From the NCBI GenBank assembly GCA_021399405.1, contig JAAFKL010000156.1, positions 1 to 8,872 on the forward strand: a DNA stretch of 8,872 bases, in the 5' to 3' direction. Numbering within the stretch: position 1 is the stretch's first letter; the number at the start of each line of letters is the position of its first letter. Of this stretch, positions 6,729 to 8,872 are shown piece after piece. Below the pieces are notes generated by a model. The model saw nothing but the letters and a program-made list of their open reading frames with translations. It was not told where the DNA came from and made no database searches. The DNA is from Candidatus Heimdallarchaeota archaeon. Lineage in GTDB: Archaea > Asgardarchaeota > Heimdallarchaeia > Heimdallarchaeales > Kariarchaeaceae. Made by a program: the position numbers and the translations under genes.

Positions 6729-6736
6729 ATAAAATA
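6729..6736 (+). promoter_or_regulatory. TATA-like box for the 6761 operon
   Basis: ATAAAATA lies 32 to 25 bases before the GTG at 6761 but only 20 to 13 before the TTG at 6749. It therefore favours the GTG start under a leaderless model. Confidence 0.42.
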
Positions 6737-6760
6737 GTTTGATGACTCTTGAGTAGTATA

Positions 6761-7471
6761 GTGCCTCTTGAATTAGTAGAAGTTTGTTTAATAGCAAATT
6801 TGCAATCCATTGGCCCTATCTATGTAGCCGATACTTCTAAAGAGATTTTTAATCTAAATACTGGAAATTTATTAGCTGCAAGATTAATTATCACTGCTGG
6901 CATGGGTAACTCTGCCTCACCCACAAACAAACTCCATGGACCCGTACCCATACCTGAATTGGAAATGGATGTTGAGTATGAAGGTTACTATTTAATTACA
7001 GAGATGGCACAACAACCAGCTCCCAAATCACCATTTTCAACGGGAAAAGGTTCGTTTATTGTATGTGTTGTTATCCCAGCTGATGTAAAAAAGGATTATC
7101 GACCATTTGAGCTTCAGATAGAGAATATAATTAAAGAAAGCGTTAAAGAAATTGATTTTGGGGCGACCATGACTGGGTTTATATCAGATGAAATAAAGGA
7201 AATTATCAAAACCAAGCTTGATAGGATTTACATTGATATAGAAGAGGCATTTGCTCTTGCTCAACTCTTTGAAGGGAACAGTTTGTTCGATATTGGCTTA
7301 ATAGCGACTCTACCTGAGAATATTTCCAGAGTAGTAAAAAAAATCATAATGTATCCTCGAGGATTGCCAATTAACGATATTAATGACAATAATATATTAA
7401 AAACCTTAGAACTAGCTGGTTTAGTTGTAAGGGAAAACCGTGATGGTTTGGACTGGATAATCCCGAGGTGA
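6761..7471 (+). CDS. Unrecognised operon partner of MinD-like ATPase, possible winged helix
   Basis: I do not recognise this 236-residue protein (GTG start at 6761; a TTG at 6749 would add four residues). Residues 4-46 give two candidate strands (LVEVCLIAN, LAARLIIT). A Pro/Gly-rich middle (47-97) includes EYEGYYLITEM. Residues 98-130 read as a strong strand then a long amphipathic helix (GSFIVCVVIPA, FELQIENIIKESVKEI), a pattern seen in longin/roadblock-like folds. A helix-rich part follows (143-172). The end (180-236: LPENISRVVKKIIMYPRGLP, then ILKTLELAGLVVRENRDGLDWIIP) looks like a winged helix with recognition helix and wing. There are no membrane segments. The next gene, a MinD/ParA-like ATPase, begins four bases after this stop, and its ribosome binding site overlaps this gene's last codons. 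The pair is clearly one operon and probably one machine; a partner or adaptor role is inference. Confidence 0.72.
   Translation: MPLELVEVCLIANLQSIGPIYVADTSKEIFNLNTGNLLAARLIITAGMGNSASPTNKLHGPVPIPELEMDVEYEGYYLITEMAQQPAPKSPFSTGKGSFIVCVVIPADVKKDYRPFELQIENIIKESVKEIDFGATMTGFISDEIKEIIKTKLDRIYIDIEEAFALAQLFEGNSLFDIGLIATLPENISRVVKKIIMYPRGLPINDINDNNILKTLELAGLVVRENRDGLDWIIPR
7465..7471 (+). promoter_or_regulatory. Shine-Dalgarno site GAGGTGA for the ATPase gene
   Basis: GAGGTGA, complementary to the archaeal 16S rRNA 3' end, overlaps the TGA of the upstream gene and sits four bases before the TTG at 7476. It decides that start and indicates translation within a polycistronic message, unlike the leaderless first genes of this window. 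Confidence 0.75.
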
Positions 7472-7475
7472 AGAG

Positions 7476-8279
7476 TTGCGTAAAGACGTTGGTACCATTA
7501 CTGTTTATTCTACACGTGGAGGAAATGGGAAAACAATTTGCTCTGTAATGATTGCAATTGCTGCAGCAAAACGTAATCTGAAAACCGTAATTATTGATGC
7601 CGATCTCGAAGCTCCATCATTATTACATTTATTGAAACCTTCTAATTTGGACCTTACTTGGGTGGATTTTCTTGAAGAGACAGAAAATGATATTTCTAAA
7701 TTACCAGTTAAATCTTCAATTCCTAATTTAGATGTTATTTATTCACCTACTCCCAAAGTTGGGAAAAATTTTCTTGGATGGAAATCAAAAGATTGGTGGC
7801 AACAGGCATTAAAAAGGTCAATTACAGGTGAGCAAACCCTACACGAGATTGGTTACGATCTGGTAGTTGTGGATAATCAGTCTGGCACATCACTCAATTC
7901 AGTAAATAATATGGTTTTAGCAGATACTTCTGTAATGATAATTCGACCTGCAACATACGGTGTGGGTGCGGCAGAACATTTCATTGGAGAAATGTATAGA
8001 GTATTGCGTGACATTAAACCCAGAAAAGATTATTACATGTGGAATCAAGTATTTGATCCTGAGGATAATGAAGATAAGGATTTTCTCGAATCATTTTTAT
8101 CAAAATGGGATTTGAATCTAAAAAATCATGGTCTAGTCAATGGTGGAAGAATTAATTTCAATACAAAGCTAAATCTAGGATTGTTAGGAGAAGAACCTCA
8201 GATTGAGGAATTCTTCGGTGAAGTACAAGCGCCGATAAATCAACTCTTAGATCAAATATTGAAAAATGGTGTATCTTAA
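7476..8279 (+). CDS. MinD/ParA-like P-loop ATPase with atypical Walker A
   Basis: A 267-residue SIMIBI-class ATPase of the MinD/ParA/CpaE type. These enzymes dimerise on ATP and position proteins, DNA or membrane machines. Motifs: STRGGNGKT (12-20), a deviant Walker A with the P-loop lysine K19 and threonine T20; LKTVIIDADLEAPSL (35-49) with D41 and D43 as switch I; and YDLVVVDNQSG (127-137) as switch II with D133. The signature first lysine of KGGxGKT is Arg (R14), and switch II has NQSG where DTPxG or DLPxG is common, so hydrolysis or dimer control may differ. A C-terminal amphipathic helix (about 250-263, APINQLLDQILK) could contact membrane or partner weakly; it is not as basic as the MinD membrane tail. 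The TTG start is fixed by the GAGGTGA site. The upstream operon partner is unrecognised, so its cargo is unknown. Confidence 0.85.
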   Translation: MRKDVGTITVYSTRGGNGKTICSVMIAIAAAKRNLKTVIIDADLEAPSLLHLLKPSNLDLTWVDFLEETENDISKLPVKSSIPNLDVIYSPTPKVGKNFLGWKSKDWWQQALKRSITGEQTLHEIGYDLVVVDNQSGTSLNSVNNMVLADTSVMIIRPATYGVGAAEHFIGEMYRVLRDIKPRKDYYMWNQVFDPEDNEDKDFLESFLSKWDLNLKNHGLVNGGRINFNTKLNLGLLGEEPQIEEFFGEVQAPINQLLDQILKNGVS

Positions 8280-8281
8280 AC

Positions 8282-8644
8282 TTAACATAAATATTTACGA
8301 AAATGTTCTAATGTTTTGAGCCAAGCTTTTCCTGCTGCATCAGGTACGTGTCTTGGAGAATCTGGATTAAGAAAACCATGACCAACGTTCTCGTAAACTT
8401 CAATCTTATTATTATCAGATGCAGCTAGTAAAACTTCTTTAAACAAATTAACATTTTCCATTGATATCATTGGGTCTGTTTCACCAAATATACCCAGAAC
8501 AGGTCCTTTGAATTCGGAAACCAGATCAATTGGGGTATTCGATGGTTCGTTCCCTCTTGTGGGAAATCCGTAATAGGAGACTGTTGCTTTAATATCAGGA
8601 TAACGTACCGCGGCAATGTAACCATGGTTGAAAAAGTTAACTTT
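8282..8644 (-). pseudogene. Dienelactone hydrolase family fragment, 5' truncated
   Basis: Reading the minus strand from 8644 gives about 120 codons that match the C-terminal half of a dienelactone hydrolase-type alpha/beta hydrolase: AAVRYPDIKATVSYYG, GPVLGIFGETDPMIS with the catalytic Asp, and VGHGFLNP with the catalytic His, ending at a natural TAA. An in-frame TGA at 8645-8647 closes the frame. Where the nucleophile elbow (GxCxGG) should be, it reads NFFNHG. The N-terminal half is absent, and the other frames beyond 8645 do not resume it. The only ATG in frame (8470) would give a 62-residue piece with no catalytic core. This is a gene remnant cut by rearrangement, not a working enzyme; an assembly join is the alternative. 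It faces the ATPase gene with two bases between the stop codons. Confidence 0.75.
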
Positions 8645-8648
8645 TCAA
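8628..8648. repeat. Near-palindrome centred on GTTAAC at the break in the hydrolase fragment
   Basis: TTGAAAA and TTTTCAA flank GTTAAC with one extra A on the left, making a 21-base near-perfect inverted repeat. It lies exactly where hydrolase similarity ends. It may mark a recombination or insertion boundary, or be a hairpin. Confidence 0.4.
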
Positions 8649-8689
8649 AATTAACATAATTTCACTTATAATCCCCTGTTGGAATATAG

Positions 8690-8697
8690 TTTATATT
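8690..8697 (+). promoter_or_regulatory. TATA-like box for the right-edge reading frame
   Basis: TTTATATT lies 27 to 20 bases before the GTG at 8717, slightly close for a leaderless start. It forms the right arm of a short inverted repeat (8683-8697). Confidence 0.3.
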
Positions 8698-8716
8698 AGA
8701 TGAATGGAGTAATAAA

Positions 8717-8872
8717 GTGAGACTAGGTCGATTTCTTAAACCAGATATGGTTATAAAGAATACACCGAAGGCTGGATCTCGTAAGAGTGAAGGAAGTCCA
8801 CATACAGTCAATAAGAAAGTAGCGATTTTCTGTTCCTGTATCCGTCGTAACGAACTGCTAGTCAGATTATCA
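8717..8872 (+). CDS. Unrecognised partial protein at right edge, basic N terminus
   Basis: An open frame of 52 codons starts at GTG 8717 and is still open at the window end. GGAG at 8706-8709 could serve as a ribosome binding site and a TATA-like box lies at 8690-8697. The peptide begins MRLGRFLKPDMVIKNTPK, is rich in Lys and Arg, and contains FCSCIRRN. I cannot assign it to a family. It lies beyond the broken hydrolase fragment, so it may belong to inserted or rearranged DNA. The opposite strand is also open over the same region for about 71 codons, so coding is not certain. Confidence 0.4.
   Translation, partial: MRLGRFLKPDMVIKNTPKAGSRKSEGSPHTVNKKVAIFCSCIRRNELLVRLS

Noticed and set aside
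6601..6810. Minus-strand 69-codon frame across the divergent promoter
   Set aside because: It overlaps the start of the 6761 gene and its TATA-like box, and the peptide has no recognisable feature.
8645..8871. Minus-strand open frame of about 71 codons beyond the hydrolase fragment
   Set aside because: It does not resemble the missing half of dienelactone hydrolase, lacks a start in the window and is in another frame, so it was not joined to the fragment.

Overview
The window is AT-rich (roughly one third G+C by eye) and reads as a piece of an archaeal chromosome, most likely from an Asgard lineage. Three things point that way. Many genes have an AT-rich TATA-like box about 25 bases before the start codon and no Shine-Dalgarno sequence, the pattern of leaderless archaeal transcripts. 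There is an EndoQ-type DNA repair endonuclease, a family centred on archaea. There is also a longin-like domain fused to a winged helix, a combination I associate with Asgard genomes. A respiratory-type proline dehydrogenase and a tryptophanase suggest an amino-acid-degrading member, perhaps Heimdallarchaeia-like; that placement is inference.

Layout. Positions 94-1036 hold a tight two-gene + strand unit: a small soluble protein with a lysine-rich amphipathic tail, then a two-helix membrane protein with a possible PH-like domain. Neither is recognised. Facing it is the longin-like/winged-helix protein (1038-1679, -). This is divergent from EndoQ (1854-3227, +), and the 174-base gap between them holds two related CCA/TGG palindromes. 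EndoQ runs convergently, with an 11-base overlap, into a TPR protein (3217-4095, -). The TPR gene is divergent from tryptophanase (4245-5633, +), which converges on proline dehydrogenase (5637-6569, -).

Positions 6761-8279 are a + strand operon. It starts with an unrecognised protein with a possible C-terminal winged helix. Four bases later, behind a strong GAGGTGA ribosome binding site, comes a MinD/ParA-like ATPase. The right end looks rearranged. A dienelactone hydrolase remnant (8282-8644, -) keeps the C-terminal half with the Asp and His of the triad but has lost the nucleophile region. Beyond a palindrome at its broken end, an unrecognised + strand frame (from 8717) runs off the window.

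Functional reading. Tryptophanase (tryptophan to indole, pyruvate and ammonia) and proline dehydrogenase (proline to pyrroline-5-carboxylate, electrons to FAD and probably quinone) are both catabolic, but they are convergent and so not one operon. EndoQ would act at deaminated bases in DNA. The candidates for an undescribed system are the winged-helix/MinD-like pair, the longin/winged-helix regulator with the palindromes beside it, and the membrane pair at the left end. No gap between genes exceeds 300 bases, and I saw no tRNA, rRNA, CRISPR array or complete insertion sequence.
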